DNA of 64,000 bases from NCBI RefSeq assembly GCF_009497655.1, contig NZ_CP023317.1, positions 3,935,501 through 3,999,500 of the forward strand, read 5' to 3'. How positions within the stretch are numbered: the stretch's first letter is position 1; each line of letters opens with the position of its first letter. Under the pieces are notes generated by a model, which searched no databases, was not told where the DNA came from, and saw only the letters and a program-made list of their open reading frames with translations. This stretch comes from Priestia megaterium. Its GTDB lineage: Bacteria > Bacillota > Bacilli > Bacillales > Bacillaceae_H. Positions 46,907 to 57,707 of this stretch are shown piece after piece. The translations under genes were made by a program, and so were the position numbers.

Positions 46907-47290
46907 CTATCTAATCTCAACAACTTTGCTATCTTTTATAATAATTGTTTTACTTTCTTTTATCTTTTCCCAATCATCGCCGATTTTTACCTCTACTAAG
47001 GCATCCAGTTCCGTTTCAACGAGTTCGCTCCCTAAAGGAAGCTTTTCTAATTGCGTCAGCTGAAAGTTCAACACTTCAATTTTTTCAAGGCGAGCGGATT
47101 TTTCTTTTTCAAATTGACTATGTAATAAAGAAGAACCTTTATTGGCTTTTTCCATGTGCTTTAACTGAAATTTCAGCTGTTCCATTTCCTTTTCAAGCGC
47201 CTGCTTGCGGTTTATAAAACGATTTTCAAGATCTTGTTTGCTTGCTTCAGTTAACACTTGTTTCACAACCACTTTTTGAATAATGTTCAA
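46907..47290 (-). CDS. ylqD: YlqD family protein of unknown function
   Basis: 127 residues. Most of it (about 17-85) is a Lys/Glu/Gln/Leu-rich coiled coil, followed by a short beta-type end (ALVEVKIGDDWEKIKESKTIIIKDSKVVEIR). It has the position and size of B. subtilis ylqD, whose function is not known to me. Start is TTG at 47290 after GGAGGG. Probably co-transcribed with rimM and trmD. Confidence 0.9.
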   Translation of the reverse strand: MNIIQKVVVKQVLTEASKQDLENRFINRKQALEKEMEQLKFQLKHMEKANKGSSLLHSQFEKEKSARLEKIEVLNFQLTQLEKLPLGSELVETELDALVEVKIGDDWEKIKESKTIIIKDSKVVEIR

Positions 47291-47406
47291 AACGTTCCCT
47301 CCGCCCTCAAGATAGTGACCTTGTGCTTTTTACATGCATATTGAAATAGCTGCTTCTTGCTCGCAAAAGACTTACTGTGATCAAAACGTTCATCTTATCA
47401 TAACAT

Positions 47407-47439
47407 AAAAAAAGGGGGAGGTTATCCCTCTCCCTTTTT
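47407..47439 (-). terminator. Intrinsic terminator after khpA
   Basis: AAAGGG-A-GAGG pairs with CCTC-C-CCCTTT around a 5-nt loop, followed on the minus strand by a run of seven T. It begins 2 bp after the khpA stop and separates rpsP-khpA from ylqD. Confidence 0.85.
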
Positions 47440-47441
47440 GA

Positions 47442-47672
47442 TTACTCTTGAATTTTCACATACACTTTTTTACCTTGCTGTGATGCTGCTGCATTCACAA
47501 CAGTTCGAATCGCTTTTGCAACGCGGCCTTGTTTGCCGATTACTTTGCCGACATCTTCTTGGTGAACAGTAAGGATGTAAGTCACTTGACGTTCATCTTC
47601 TTGTTCCTCCACTTTAACATCAGCTGGATAATCAACAAGCGGCTTTACAATTGTTTCGATTAGTGATGTCAT
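47442..47672 (-). CDS. khpA: KH-domain RNA-binding protein KhpA
   Basis: 76 residues, a single type II KH domain. The GxxG loop is in DVGKVIGKQGRVAKAIRTVVNAAA. KhpA pairs with KhpB (Jag) in Gram-positive bacteria to bind mRNAs and affects cell elongation. It follows rpsP by 11 bp, as in B. subtilis (ylqC). Confidence 0.96.
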   Translation of the reverse strand: MTSLIETIVKPLVDYPADVKVEEQEDERQVTYILTVHQEDVGKVIGKQGRVAKAIRTVVNAAASQQGKKVYVKIQE

Positions 47673-47683
47673 CTCGAGTGAAA

Positions 47684-48034
<351 letters not shown>

Positions 48035-48093
48035 TTAACACTAGAAAAATATTTTATTTTCTTTGGTTTTTTCAGTTCAAATCAAGCATTTTA

Positions 48094-49437
48094 TCATGAA
48101 AAGAATGGAAGTTTCATACCCTTTTTCTTGCCTTTTGACATATTTGTCATTTGTTTCATCATTTTTTTCATGTCTTCAAATTGTTTAAGCAAACGATTGA
48201 CTTCTTGTACAGAACGTCCGCTTCCTTTTGCAATACGCTTTCTTCGACTTGAATTAATGATTTCAGGGTTTGTTTTTTCCGCTTTCGTCATCGAACGAAT
48301 AATTGCTTCTACATGATTAATTTGCTTTTCATCAACCTGCAGGTTTTTGAGCCCCTTTACTTTATTGGCGCCCGGAAGCATACCAATTAGCTCATCAAGC
48401 GGTCCCATTTGACGCACCTGAGCAAGTTGATCTAAAAAGTCATCAAATGTAAATGACTGCGTGCGCAGCTTAGCTTCAAGCTCTTTTGCCTTTTCAGCAT
48501 CTACATTTGCCTGAGCCTTTTCGATAAGCGTCAGCACATCACCCATACCTAAGATACGGGAAGCCATACGCTCTGGGTGGAATGCTTCAATAGCATCCAT
48601 CTTTTCTCCAAGACCGACAAACTTAATTGGTGTATCAGTTACTGCACGAATAGAAAGCGCTGCACCACCGCGCGTATCGCCGTCTAGTTTCGTTAATACA
48701 ACGCCAGTTAATCCTAATTGCTTATTAAAGCTATCCGCAACGTTTACTGCATCTTGACCCGTCATCGCATCGACAACAAGGAAAATTTCGTCTGGGTTAG
48801 AAAGCTCTTTGATCTGTTCTAACTCCTCCATTAGATTTTCATCAACATGCAAACGTCCCGCTGTATCAATTAATACATAATCGTGATGCTCTTCTTTCGC
48901 ATGAGCAATAGCTTGTTTCGCAATCTCCACAGGACTTACTTGATCACCTAATGAAAAAACAGACATGCTAAGCTGTTTCCCTAGTGTTTCAAGCTGTTTA
49001 ATAGCTGCCGGACGATAAATATCTGCTGCTACAAGCAATGGATTACGGTTATATTTTTTACGTAATAAATTGGCAAGTTTACCAGTTGTTGTTGTTTTAC
49101 CTGCACCTTGAAGTCCAACCATCATAATTACAGTTGGAGCTTTTGGAGCTACTGCAATCTTGCTTTGCTCTCCGCCCATAAGTGCAGTTAATTCTTCTTG
49201 TACAACCTTAATAACTTGCTGTCCAGGCGTTAAGCTCTTAAGAACGTCTTGACCTACAGCACGTTCGCTTACGCGCTTAACAAAGTCTTTTACTACTTTA
49301 AAGTTTACATCGGCTTCTAAAAGGGCAAGTCTAACTTCACGCATCATTTCTTTAACATCAGCTTCGTTAACTTTTCCTTTTCCTTTTAACTTTTGCAGTG
49401 TGCTTTGCAAACGGTCGGCTAATCCTTCAAATGCCAT
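48094..49437 (-). CDS. ffh: Signal recognition particle protein Ffh (SRP54)
   Basis: 447 residues. N domain, then the G domain with P-loop GLQGAGKTTTTGKLA, ADIYRPAAIKQL, DTAGRLH and TKLDGDTRGGAALS, then the Met-rich M domain (LIGMLPGANKVKG, SGRSVQEVNRLLKQFEDMKKMMKQM) that binds 4.5S/6S RNA and signal peptides. It follows ylxM by 12 bp. Confidence 0.98.
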   Translation of the reverse strand: MAFEGLADRLQSTLQKLKGKGKVNEADVKEMMREVRLALLEADVNFKVVKDFVKRVSERAVGQDVLKSLTPGQQVIKVVQEELTALMGGEQSKIAVAPKAPTVIMMVGLQGAGKTTTTGKLANLLRKKYNRNPLLVAADIYRPAAIKQLETLGKQLSMSVFSLGDQVSPVEIAKQAIAHAKEEHHDYVLIDTAGRLHVDENLMEELEQIKELSNPDEIFLVVDAMTGQDAVNVADSFNKQLGLTGVVLTKLDGDTRGGAALSIRAVTDTPIKFVGLGEKMDAIEAFHPERMASRILGMGDVLTLIEKAQANVDAEKAKELEAKLRTQSFTFDDFLDQLAQVRQMGPLDELIGMLPGANKVKGLKNLQVDEKQINHVEAIIRSMTKAEKTNPEIINSSRRKRIAKGSGRSVQEVNRLLKQFEDMKKMMKQMTNMSKGKKKGMKLPFFS

Positions 49438-49449
49438 ATACGCCGCCCC

Positions 49450-49803
49450 CTAATCTAATTTCTCGAGCGAATCAAGAAGAGAAGAAAGCTTACTGTTCTT
49501 GTGTAAGTCGGCTGCAAGTTCGTCTTTCAGTTGTTGAACAATTGATTGACGCTCTTGAAACCGTTGAAATAACAATAGCTTTTCCTCATATTGTTCAAGC
49601 ATTTGCTCTGTACGTTTTATATTATCATAAACTGCTTGACGACTCACATCAAATTCTTCCGCTATTTCACCGAGGGAATAATCATCCAAGTAATAAAGTG
49701 ACATATAACTTCTTTGTTTGGGCGTCAACAGCGCCTGATAGAAGTCAAATAAGTAATTCATTCTTGTTGTTTTCTCGAGCATATGCACGCTCTTTTCAAC
49801 CAT
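49450..49803 (-). CDS. ylxM: SRP-associated DNA-binding-like protein YlxM
   Basis: About 110-117 residues with a sigma-70-region-4-like helix-turn-helix ([44 protein letters not shown]) and a C-terminal coiled coil. YlxM associates with SRP in several Firmicutes and is encoded before ffh. The start may be ATG 49803 (GGGGGCGG upstream) or ATG 49782 ([12 protein letters not shown], the family-typical N-terminus). Confidence 0.95.
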   Translation of the reverse strand: MVEKSVHMLEKTTRMNYLFDFYQALLTPKQRSYMSLYYLDDYSLGEIAEEFDVSRQAVYDNIKRTEQMLEQYEEKLLLFQRFQERQSIVQQLKDELAADLHKNSKLSSLLDSLEKLD

Positions 49804-49845
49804 CTGACCGCCCCCTTGTTAAGTGAAAAGCCTTTACATGTTATT

Positions 49846-49874
49846 AGTTTAACTAGGCGAGGTTTGAATGTCAA
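49846..49874 (-). promoter_or_regulatory. Sigma-A promoter of ylxM-ffh
   Basis: Minus strand -35 TTGACA (49869-49874, perfect), 17-bp spacer, -10 TAAACT (49846-49851). Transcript would start about 35 nt before ylxM. Confidence 0.7.
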
Positions 49875-49957
49875 GTTTTTTCCTTAACACCTCACATTTT
49901 TCCACTTAAAAGAGATGGAAACATAACTAAATTACTTCAATTTAAAGACGACTAAAT

Positions 49958-50053
49958 ATGAAACCTGCGTCCACCCTACTAATAAAAAGATCCGAACGAT
50001 TAATCGTTCGGATCTTCCTTCAACGAAGATACTTTTATCCCAGCCTCTTTTTA
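49958..50053 (-). repeat. Dispersed intergenic repeat, copy A (after ftsY)
   Basis: A 96-bp element ending 2 bp after the ftsY stop. On the minus strand it runs AAAAAGAGGCTG ... GTTGAAGG ... a 28-bp perfect palindrome (49988-50015) ... TTTTTATTAGTAGGGTGGACG ... GGTTTCAT. The palindrome plus T run makes a strong intrinsic terminator for ftsY. Copy B after recG shares all of these blocks in the same order and orientation. Confidence 0.8.
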
Positions 50054-50055
50054 GA

Positions 50056-51054
50056 TTACGCCTCTTTTTCTGTTTCTTCTTCTACAGCATTGGCAAATAA
50101 CCCATAGATATATTGCTCCGTGTCAAACGGCTGAAGGTCGTCTACTTTTTCTCCAAGTCCAACGAATTTAACAGGAAGCTTCAGTTCGTTTCGAATGGCA
50201 AGAACAATCCCGCCTTTAGCCGTACCATCTAGTTTTGTTAACACAATTCCAGTCACGTTCGTTGCTTCTGAGAATGTTTTAGCCTGACTTAAAGCGTTTT
50301 GACCCGTCGTCGCATCAAGTACGAGAAGCACTTCATGCGGAGCACCAGGAATTTCTCGCTCAATAACACGCTTTACTTTCTCTAATTCTTTCATTAAATT
50401 CACTTTGTTTTGAAGGCGACCTGCTGTATCACATAATAAAACATCTGCTTTTCGAGCCTTGGCTGACTGAACAGCGTCATACATGACAGCGGCAGGGTCA
50501 GAGCCTGCAGATTGCTTAATAACATCAACACCAACGCGTTCTCCCCATACTTCTAACTGCTCAATCGCACCAGCACGGAACGTATCTCCTGCCGCCATTA
50601 CGACTTTTTTGCCTTCTTGTTTGAATTTATGTGCAATTTTCCCAATTGTTGTTGTTTTCCCAACGCCGTTTACCCCTACAAACAAAATAACCGTTAAATC
50701 ATTTTGCTGCATATTTAATTCACCAATCTGCTCTTCACCAGATTCATAAATATCAATTAATTTCTCAGAGATGACAGCCTGTACATCTTGAGGGTCCTTA
50801 ATATTACGGCGTTTCACTTCCGATTTTAAGTCATCAATTAAATCCAACACGGTAGCCACGCCGACATCAGCGCTAATTAAAATTTCCTCTAATTCCTCAA
50901 AAAACTCTTCGTCTACTTGACGATAGCGAGACACTAGATCATTCACACGTTCCGAAAAAGAATTGCGTGTTTTTGATAGTCCATCTTTAAATTTTTGTGT
51001 AACAGAATCCGTTTGCATTGTAATTTTTTCTTTTAATTTCTTAAAAAAGCTCAT
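50056..51054 (-). CDS. ftsY: Signal recognition particle receptor FtsY
   Basis: 332 residues. A short charged N-terminal region without a long acidic A domain, as in Bacillus, leads to the NG GTPase: [51 protein letters not shown] and [12 protein letters not shown]. Receives SRP-ribosome complexes at the membrane. I start at ATG 51054 (MSFFKKL) after AGGGTGG. It follows smc by 25 bp. Confidence 0.98.
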   Translation of the reverse strand: MSFFKKLKEKITMQTDSVTQKFKDGLSKTRNSFSERVNDLVSRYRQVDEEFFEELEEILISADVGVATVLDLIDDLKSEVKRRNIKDPQDVQAVISEKLIDIYESGEEQIGELNMQQNDLTVILFVGVNGVGKTTTIGKIAHKFKQEGKKVVMAAGDTFRAGAIEQLEVWGERVGVDVIKQSAGSDPAAVMYDAVQSAKARKADVLLCDTAGRLQNKVNLMKELEKVKRVIEREIPGAPHEVLLVLDATTGQNALSQAKTFSEATNVTGIVLTKLDGTAKGGIVLAIRNELKLPVKFVGLGEKVDDLQPFDTEQYIYGLFANAVEEETEKEA

Positions 51055-51079
51055 TCGTACCACCCTTTCATTCTATGAG

Positions 51080-54000
51080 TTAAACATATTGCTTTGATTC
51101 TTCTAAACGAACAGAGACTAATTTCGATACGCCAGATTCTTGCATTGTCACACCGTACAGTACGTCAGCTTCTTCCATTGTACCTTTTCGGTGAGTAATA
51201 ACAATGAACTGTGTTTGATTACTAAATTTGCGTAGATACGTAGCGAAGCGATGAACGTTCGCTTCATCAAGCGCCGCTTCCACTTCATCTAGCACACAAA
51301 ACGGCACCGGACGTACTTTCAAAATAGAAAACAGGAGGGCAATGGCTGTTAACGAACGCTCGCCGCCTGACAGCAACCCTAGATTCTGCAGTTTTTTCCC
51401 AGGAGGCTGGGCAACAATTTCCACTCCTGTATTTAATAAATCTTTCGGATCTGTTAATTTCAAATCCGCTTTTCCTCCTCCGAATAGTGAAGAGAACACT
51501 GTACCAAATTCATTGCGGATACGAGAGAACGTATCAGAAAAACGTTTCTTCATTTCCTCGTCCATTTCTTCAATCACTTGATACAGGGTATTTTTCGCTT
51601 CGTCGAGGTCAGCTCGCTGCGTATTTAAAAATTCATAGCGTTCTGAAACGCGTTCGTATTGTTCGATAGAACCTAAGTTTACGGTTCCTAATTCATCAAT
51701 TGCCAGCTTAATGAGCTTGATTTTTTTCCTTGCTTCTTGAATATCTAATGTTAAAGGATACTTTTCTTTTGCTGCTTCAAAGCTAATTTCGTACTCTTCT
51801 GTCAGCTGCTGGAGACGGCTGTCTAGCTCTACGTCAATTCGATTGATTTTGACTTCTTCATCTTTTAAAGCATCCGTAATTTGTTTGTACTGACGCTGGA
51901 GCTCTTTTACAACCCTTTCTTCGTCTTCAAGCTTATTCTGGGCTTTCAACCGCTCTGATCTGCAGTCATCCATTAATTGTAACGTTTCTGTCTTTTCTTT
52001 TATTCGCTCATGCGCCGCTTCTTCGAGCTGAAGTTCACCCGAGTCGTTGCTCGTGATTTCACTCGTTAAAAGAGAAAGATCATCTGTAGCTTCAGACAAA
52101 CGCTGAATGGTTTGATCAAGCTCAAAGCACACTCTTTCGTATTTTTCTTGCTGATTTGTGAGGAACTGTTCTTTTTTCGCAAGAAGCACTTTTACTTCTG
52201 TAAGCTCATGTTGAACCGTTTCTTTAGACGTTTGCTGTGTATGCTTGCGTGCAGCTAACTCTTCAATGTTTTTCTCTAATACATTTGCCTGCTGCTGATT
52301 TCCCTGCAAACTCGTATGCAGCTCATCAATTCGAGCGGACAAGCTTGTTTGATCTTGTCTAAAGCTAGCAATATCATGATCATACATGGTTAAGCGGTCA
52401 TTCACTGCTTTTTCTTCGATGTCAATTTGCTTTACTTCTCGGTCAGATTCCTGCTCTTTGTCTTTCAAGCGTTCCACAAATGCCTGCTGTTTATTAATTT
52501 CCTGTTGAAGCTCTTCAATCTGTGACTTTTTATCTTTCACATCTTGCTCGAGCACAAGCGTCTTTTGTTCCATCTCTTCTATTTTTGCCGTAATGGCTTC
52601 CACTTCACGCTGACGGCCTAACAAAGAGTTGGACTTTTGCTTCATTGAACCGCCTGTCATCGAACCACCGGGGTTGACCACATCCCCTTTAACGGTCACA
52701 AAACGATAGCGATGCTGCACAAGGCGGGCAAGTTCATTCGCGCCTTTTAAATCATTGACAACAATAACGGTTCCAAGCAAATTTTTAATAACTCGGTCGT
52801 AAGTAGCTTCGTATTTAACAAGAGATGAAGCGATTCCTACATACGCTTCGTGACTCTCTAGCATAGAAATAGTTTGAGCCGGAACATAACGGTCTTTTAC
52901 AGACGTCAGTGGTAAAAATGTAGCTCTTCCGTAACCGTTTTGTTTCAAAAAGCCAATTGCCTGACGGGCACTTTGTTCGTCTTGAACGACAATGTGCTGA
53001 GCTGCTCCTCCAAGCGCAATTTCAAGCGCTGTTTCATACTCTTTTGGGACATTAATTAGCTCAGCAATGGCACCTTTAATACCTGCAAGCTTCCCATCAC
53101 GCGCTTTTAATACTTCTTTTACACCGTGAAAATAACCTTCATAGTCTTCTTGCATCTCTTCAAGCATTTCTTTTCGTGATTTTGTCTGTTGCACGTACTG
53201 ATAAGCTTGATAAAGCGTAGACTCTTGTTTACGATAGGCTTGCCTTAATGACTCAAGCTTCTCTCCTTGCTGCTTATACACTTGTACAGCCTGCTGAAGC
53301 TCTTGACGAAACTGAGCGAGCCTTTTGATCGCCGCTTCTTTTCGCTGCGCTAATTCACGGCGCTGTTCGACGTATTGCTCGTTGGATTTTGTTAAGCGCT
53401 GCTCTTTTTCAAACGTTTGCATTTTTTGCTGCTCTAAAAATGAAATTTCATTTCGAGCGGATGTTTGAGCGTTCGCTAATTCAAAATATTCGCTTTTCAT
53501 CTGTTCCAGTTTTTCTTCTAGATTCTCACTGTACTGCCTGAACAACTGTTCCTGCTCAGTAAGCTTCAGACGTATCTCTTGCACTTCTTTTTGAGATTGC
53601 TCAAGATCTTTTCCTTCGCTGTCTTTTGCTTTACTTAGCTCTTGATGCTTATGAGTATACTCTTTTACTAAACGTTCCAGCTGCTCTTTATTTTGAAAAG
53701 CATTTTTCTTACGCTCTTTTAATACTTCTTTTTTGCCTTCTAGCTTTTCTACTTCTTCACTTACATATAGTAGTTTTTTATGTAAAGAGTCTAGCTGTTC
53801 ATCAATTTGCTGAATATGCGAACGAAGGGTCTGGATTTCTCCTTCACGCGTGCGAATATTGGTCGCGAGAGATTCTTCAAGCTGCTCGTGCTGAGCCATT
53901 TCAGCTTTTAATTTTTCCCATTTCTGATGAAGATCTTCAACTTCAAATACCGTAACAGCCACATCAATGTGCTCTAATTCTTCTTTTTTCTGCAAATAAT

Positions 54001-54640
54001 CTTTTGCAATAGACGATTGAATCTGTAAAGGCTCTAACTGACCTTCAATTTCATGAAGAATATCTACTACTCGATTTAAATTTTCTTGCGTTTCGAGAAG
54101 CCGAAGCTCCGCTTTTCGTTTACGCGTTTTGTATTTTAATACACCTGCTGCTTCTTCAAAAATTTTACGGCGCTCGTCAGATTTACTGCTTAGTACTTCT
54201 TCTACTTTTCCTTGACTGATAATCGAAAAAGCTTCTCTTCCAAGTCCTGAGTCCATAAATAAATCGACAATATCTTTTAAACGGCACGGCTGGTTGTTAA
54301 TAAAAAATTCACTGTCTCCTGAGCGGTACACGCGCCTTGTAATACTAACTTCATGATAATCAAGCGGGAGAAACTGGTCATCATTTTCCAAAGTCAGCGT
54401 TACGTCAGCCACGTTTACCGCACGGCGTGATTCGCTTCCTGCAAAAATAATGTCCTCCATTTTCCCTCCACGAAGCGATTTGGCTGACTGTTCTCCAAGC
54501 ACCCAGCGTATAGCATCCGTAATGTTGCTTTTTCCGCTCCCATTCGGTCCTACTACCGCCGTTACACCTGGCACAAAATCTATCGATACTTTTTCTGCAA
54601 ACGATTTGAACCCTGCAATATCTAATCGTTTGAGGAACAT
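51080..54640 (-). CDS. smc: Chromosome segregation ATPase SMC
   Basis: 1186 residues. Walker A VGPNGSGKSNITDAIRWVLGEQ at the N-terminus, two long coiled coils (about 170-500 and 670-1000), the hinge between them (about 505-665, with GYGRATFLPL and GGSMTGGS), and the C-terminal LSGGERSLTAIALLFSILKVRPVPFCVLDEVEAALDEAN signature plus Walker B. Forms condensin with ScpA/ScpB. It follows rnc with a terminator-like hairpin between. Confidence 0.99.
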   Translation of the reverse strand: MFLKRLDIAGFKSFAEKVSIDFVPGVTAVVGPNGSGKSNITDAIRWVLGEQSAKSLRGGKMEDIIFAGSESRRAVNVADVTLTLENDDQFLPLDYHEVSITRRVYRSGDSEFFINNQPCRLKDIVDLFMDSGLGREAFSIISQGKVEEVLSSKSDERRKIFEEAAGVLKYKTRKRKAELRLLETQENLNRVVDILHEIEGQLEPLQIQSSIAKDYLQKKEELEHIDVAVTVFEVEDLHQKWEKLKAEMAQHEQLEESLATNIRTREGEIQTLRSHIQQIDEQLDSLHKKLLYVSEEVEKLEGKKEVLKERKKNAFQNKEQLERLVKEYTHKHQELSKAKDSEGKDLEQSQKEVQEIRLKLTEQEQLFRQYSENLEEKLEQMKSEYFELANAQTSARNEISFLEQQKMQTFEKEQRLTKSNEQYVEQRRELAQRKEAAIKRLAQFRQELQQAVQVYKQQGEKLESLRQAYRKQESTLYQAYQYVQQTKSRKEMLEEMQEDYEGYFHGVKEVLKARDGKLAGIKGAIAELINVPKEYETALEIALGGAAQHIVVQDEQSARQAIGFLKQNGYGRATFLPLTSVKDRYVPAQTISMLESHEAYVGIASSLVKYEATYDRVIKNLLGTVIVVNDLKGANELARLVQHRYRFVTVKGDVVNPGGSMTGGSMKQKSNSLLGRQREVEAITAKIEEMEQKTLVLEQDVKDKKSQIEELQQEINKQQAFVERLKDKEQESDREVKQIDIEEKAVNDRLTMYDHDIASFRQDQTSLSARIDELHTSLQGNQQQANVLEKNIEELAARKHTQQTSKETVQHELTEVKVLLAKKEQFLTNQQEKYERVCFELDQTIQRLSEATDDLSLLTSEITSNDSGELQLEEAAHERIKEKTETLQLMDDCRSERLKAQNKLEDEERVVKELQRQYKQITDALKDEEVKINRIDVELDSRLQQLTEEYEISFEAAKEKYPLTLDIQEARKKIKLIKLAIDELGTVNLGSIEQYERVSERYEFLNTQRADLDEAKNTLYQVIEEMDEEMKKRFSDTFSRIRNEFGTVFSSLFGGGKADLKLTDPKDLLNTGVEIVAQPPGKKLQNLGLLSGGERSLTAIALLFSILKVRPVPFCVLDEVEAALDEANVHRFATYLRKFSNQTQFIVITHRKGTMEEADVLYGVTMQESGVSKLVSVRLEESKQYV

Positions 54641-54678
54641 AGAAATCCCCCCTCACACATGTAATCTTTTCATAGCAA

Positions 54679-54713
54679 ATCCCCCTTTATAACGAATGCG
54701 TTAAGAGGGGGAT
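54679..54713 (-). terminator. Hairpin between rnc and smc
   Basis: ATCCCCCT pairs with AGGGGGAT and an inner TTAACG/CGTTAT-type segment extends it, 4-nt loop. The following minus-strand sequence (TTTGC) has few T, so termination may be partial. It may also be a processing site, plausible because RNase III is the upstream gene. Confidence 0.55.
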
Positions 54714-54717
54714 CATT

Positions 54718-55464
54718 TTATTTCGTTTGACTTGCTCTAATTTTCGTAATAGCTACTTGAGCTGCTTTTTGCTCTGCTTCTTTTTTCGAACGGCCTACAC
54801 CAACGCCGAGCTCTTCACCATTTAACGATACGCGAGATAAGAATTCGCGATTATGCGCTGGACCTTTTTCTTGCAAAACTTTGTATTCTAATTGTCCAAC
54901 TCCATCACGTTGAATCACTTCTTGAAGCTGGCTTTTGAAATCCATCACATGAGAAAAAGCACCTTCATTAATTTTCGGAAAGACAACTTTTTTTAGAATC
55001 GTTACTACCGTATCAAGCCCTTGGTCTAAATAAAGAGCTCCGATAAATGCTTCAAACACATCGGCCAGTAAAGCCGGTCTAGATCGGCCGCCCGTCATCT
55101 CTTCACCTTTTCCAAGTAACACTAGTTTACCAAAATCCATTTCATTTGCAAAAGTAACAAGCGACGGTTCACACACAACTGCTGCACGAAGCTTCGTTAA
55201 CTCACCTTCACTCATCGTTGGATACTTTTTAAATAAAAATTGTGATACGGTTAGCTCTAATACGGCATCTCCTAAAAACTCAAGACGCTCGTTGTCTTCA
55301 TACGGTCTTCTGCGATGCTCATTCACATAGGATGAATGTGTAAATGCTTGAAAAAGAAGCGCTTCATTTGTAAACTGAATACCAATTTCCTTTTGAAACT
55401 CGGCAAAATTTTGCTTGAATTTCACGTTCATCTTTCGATCTCGATTTGAATATTGTTTAGGCAT
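54718..55464 (-). CDS. rnc: Ribonuclease III
   Basis: 248 residues: catalytic domain with [32 protein letters not shown] (signature with metal-binding Glu/Asp), [21 protein letters not shown], and a C-terminal dsRNA-binding domain ([21 protein letters not shown]...[15 protein letters not shown]). I start at ATG 55464 after GGAGGT. Cuts double-stranded RNA including rRNA precursors. Confidence 0.98.
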   Translation of the reverse strand: MPKQYSNRDRKMNVKFKQNFAEFQKEIGIQFTNEALLFQAFTHSSYVNEHRRRPYEDNERLEFLGDAVLELTVSQFLFKKYPTMSEGELTKLRAAVVCEPSLVTFANEMDFGKLVLLGKGEEMTGGRSRPALLADVFEAFIGALYLDQGLDTVVTILKKVVFPKINEGAFSHVMDFKSQLQEVIQRDGVGQLEYKVLQEKGPAHNREFLSRVSLNGEELGVGVGRSKKEAEQKAAQVAITKIRASQTK

Positions 55465-55601
55465 AAAATACCTCCGCTTACCTGCTTCAATTGTTTCGTA
55501 GTTTTTCCCTACCATCTCTCATTATAAAACGAGGTATCCTAAAAGATACACTACCTTTTCAAAAAAAAGAGGTCTTTTTTTGAAATTCTTAAAAAGAAGA
55601 G

Positions 55602-55627
55602 AAAGCCCCGCTGTTTAACGGGGCTTT
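55602..55627 (-). terminator. Intrinsic terminator after acpP
   Basis: A 9-bp perfect stem (aaagccccg at 55602-55610 with cggggcttt at 55619-55627, 8-nt loop) followed on the minus strand by CTCTTCTTTTT. It lies about 18 bp after the acpP stop. Confidence 0.85.
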
Positions 55628-55645
55628 TCATACATATACTACAGA

Positions 55646-55879
55646 TTAAATTTGGCTCTGTATGTAATTAACTGCATCTCCTACAGTTGAAATTTTTTCA
55701 GCTTCTTCGTCAGAAATTTCAATATCGAATTCCTCTTCAAGCTCCATTACAAATTCAACTACGTCTAGAGAGTCAGCACCTAAGTCTTCTTTGAAACTAG
55801 ATTCTAGTTTCACTTCACTTTTGTCTACACCAAGACGATCAACAATGATTGTTGTTACGCGTTCTAGTACCTCTGCCAT
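55646..55879 (-). CDS. acpP: Acyl carrier protein
   Basis: 77-residue acidic protein. The phosphopantetheine attachment Ser37 lies in the signature [20 protein letters not shown]. It carries growing acyl chains in fatty-acid synthesis. Own likely promoter upstream, with terminator downstream, allowing the high expression usual for ACP. Confidence 0.99.
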   Translation of the reverse strand: MAEVLERVTTIIVDRLGVDKSEVKLESSFKEDLGADSLDVVEFVMELEEEFDIEISDEEAEKISTVGDAVNYIQSQI

Positions 55880-55902
55880 TGTTCTTCACCTCCCCTCAAG
55901 TC

Positions 55903-55908
55903 ATTATA
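55903..55908 (-). promoter_or_regulatory. Likely -10 element of an acpP promoter
   Basis: A perfect TATAAT on the minus strand, 24 bp upstream of the acpP start. No good -35 is visible at 16-18 bp, so this is a partial promoter call. Confidence 0.4.
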
Positions 55909-56017
55909 GATGATTTCCATCTAAAATACTATGGTTGAATAATAAAGTTTATCGGTCGCCTAGTAAACGTCCCTTTGTACTTTATCACCAAATTGCACTT
56001 TTCGTAAAGTGCCTTTT

Positions 56018-56758
56018 TTACATCACCATTCCGCCGTCAACGTGAATCGTTTGACCCGTAATATAACGGCTTGCATCTGATGCTAAAAACGCAACTGCGT
56101 TCGCAACATCCTCAGGCTGGCCAAAGCTTGCAAGAGGAATTTGCTTTAACATTTCCGCCTGAACTTCTTCATTCAATTTATCCGTCATGTCTGTTGCAAT
56201 GAAACCTGGAGCAACTGCATTCACTGTAATATTGCGGCTTGCTAATTCTTTGGCAGTTGTTTTTGTTAAACCAATCACGCCTGATTTTGCTGCTACATAA
56301 TTTGCTTGTCCAGCATTACCGCTGACGCCGACAATTGATGAAATGTTAATGATGCGTCCTGCGCGCTGCTTCATCATTTGACGAGTAACCGCTTTTGTAC
56401 ACAAAAACACGCCTTTTAAGTTTGTATTAATAACATCATCCCATTCGTCTTCTTTCATACGCATAAGAAGATTATCACGTGTGATGCCCGCATTGTTTAC
56501 TAAAATATCTACTGAACCAAATGTAGAAATCGCTTCTTTTATCATTGCTTGTACAGAATCACTTTCTGCCACATTTGCTTGTACAGCAATTGCATCCGTT
56601 CCTAGTCCTTTAATTTCATCCACAACTTCAAGAGCTTTCGCTTCGCTTCCAGAATAGTTTACAACTACTTTAGCACCAAGCTTTCCCAGCTCAATTGCAA
56701 CGGCACGACCAATTCCGCGAGAAGCGCCTGTTACAACTGCAACTTTCCCTTGTAACAT
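56018..56758 (-). CDS. fabG: 3-oxoacyl-ACP reductase FabG
   Basis: 246-residue short-chain dehydrogenase. NADPH motif [16 protein letters not shown] in [10 protein letters not shown], and catalytic Ser/Tyr/Lys in [23 protein letters not shown]. It reduces 3-oxoacyl-ACP. Starts 1 bp after fabD; part of the FapR regulon block. Confidence 0.98.
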   Translation of the reverse strand: MLQGKVAVVTGASRGIGRAVAIELGKLGAKVVVNYSGSEAKALEVVDEIKGLGTDAIAVQANVAESDSVQAMIKEAISTFGSVDILVNNAGITRDNLLMRMKEDEWDDVINTNLKGVFLCTKAVTRQMMKQRAGRIINISSIVGVSGNAGQANYVAAKSGVIGLTKTTAKELASRNITVNAVAPGFIATDMTDKLNEEVQAEMLKQIPLASFGQPEDVANAVAFLASDASRYITGQTIHVDGGMVM

Positions 56759-56759
56759 T

Positions 56760-57704
56760 TTATTCTCCCCCTTTTAGTGCGTCAATCGTTGATTTTAATG
56801 ATGTAAGATCATTAACAGCGTAAACAGCCGCACGGCGATTTACTTTTTTCACAAGACCTGATAATACTTTTCCTGGTCCAATTTCAACAAATGTATCTAC
56901 ACCTTCTGCAAGAAGTGTCTCAACTGTTTCTTCCCATCTCACTGGAGAATACAGTTGTTCCACTAGCTTGTTTTGAATATCTTGACTGTCAGTAACCGGC
57001 TTTGCTGTTACGTTTGCTACTACTGGAACTTTCGCATCGCTAAAGCCCACTGTTTCTAGCGTATCACGTAATTTTTCAGCAGCTGGCTTCATTAAACTAG
57101 AGTGAAACGGACCGCTTACCACTAGAGGAATCACGCGTTTTGCACCTTTTTCTTTGGCAAGAGCTCCTGCTTTTTCTACGCCATTTACCGTACCTGAAAT
57201 AACAATTTGACCCGGACAGTTAATATTTGCAAGCTGAACAGCGTCGCCTTCGTTTGTAATTTGAGCGGTAACGGCTTCTAGATCTTCCGCAGACATGCCA
57301 AGCACTGCTGCCATTGTACCTTGACCTGCTGGTACAGCTTCGTCCATATAGCGACCTCTTTTGTGAACAGCCACAACAGCATCTTTAAACGATAAAACCT
57401 CAGCAGCCACAAGCGCACTGTATTCTCCTAGACTGTGACCCGCAACAAAATCGGGTGTAATTCCGCTCGTTTTAAACGCTTCAAGCAGCATTGTACTCGT
57501 TGTTAAAAGAGCAGGTTGAGCGTGATAAGTTAAAGTCAATTCTTCTTGAGGCCCTTCAAAAATAATGTTTGAAAGACTGAACCCTAAAGCTTCGTCAGCT
57601 GTATGAATCAGCTTTTTTGCTTCCTCTGTTTCATCATATAAATCTTTTCCCATACCAACAGTTTGTGACCCTTGGCCTGGAAAGATAAAAGCAATTTTCC
57701 CCAT
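56760..57704 (-). CDS. fabD: Malonyl-CoA:ACP transacylase FabD
   Basis: 314 residues. [18 protein letters not shown]-terminus, nucleophile Ser91 in [11 protein letters not shown], catalytic His in [10 protein letters not shown], and [12 protein letters not shown]. It loads malonate onto ACP. It follows plsX by 3 bp. Confidence 0.98.
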   Translation of the reverse strand: MGKIAFIFPGQGSQTVGMGKDLYDETEEAKKLIHTADEALGFSLSNIIFEGPQEELTLTYHAQPALLTTSTMLLEAFKTSGITPDFVAGHSLGEYSALVAAEVLSFKDAVVAVHKRGRYMDEAVPAGQGTMAAVLGMSAEDLEAVTAQITNEGDAVQLANINCPGQIVISGTVNGVEKAGALAKEKGAKRVIPLVVSGPFHSSLMKPAAEKLRDTLETVGFSDAKVPVVANVTAKPVTDSQDIQNKLVEQLYSPVRWEETVETLLAEGVDTFVEIGPGKVLSGLVKKVNRRAAVYAVNDLTSLKSTIDALKGGE

Positions 57705-57707
57705 TTC

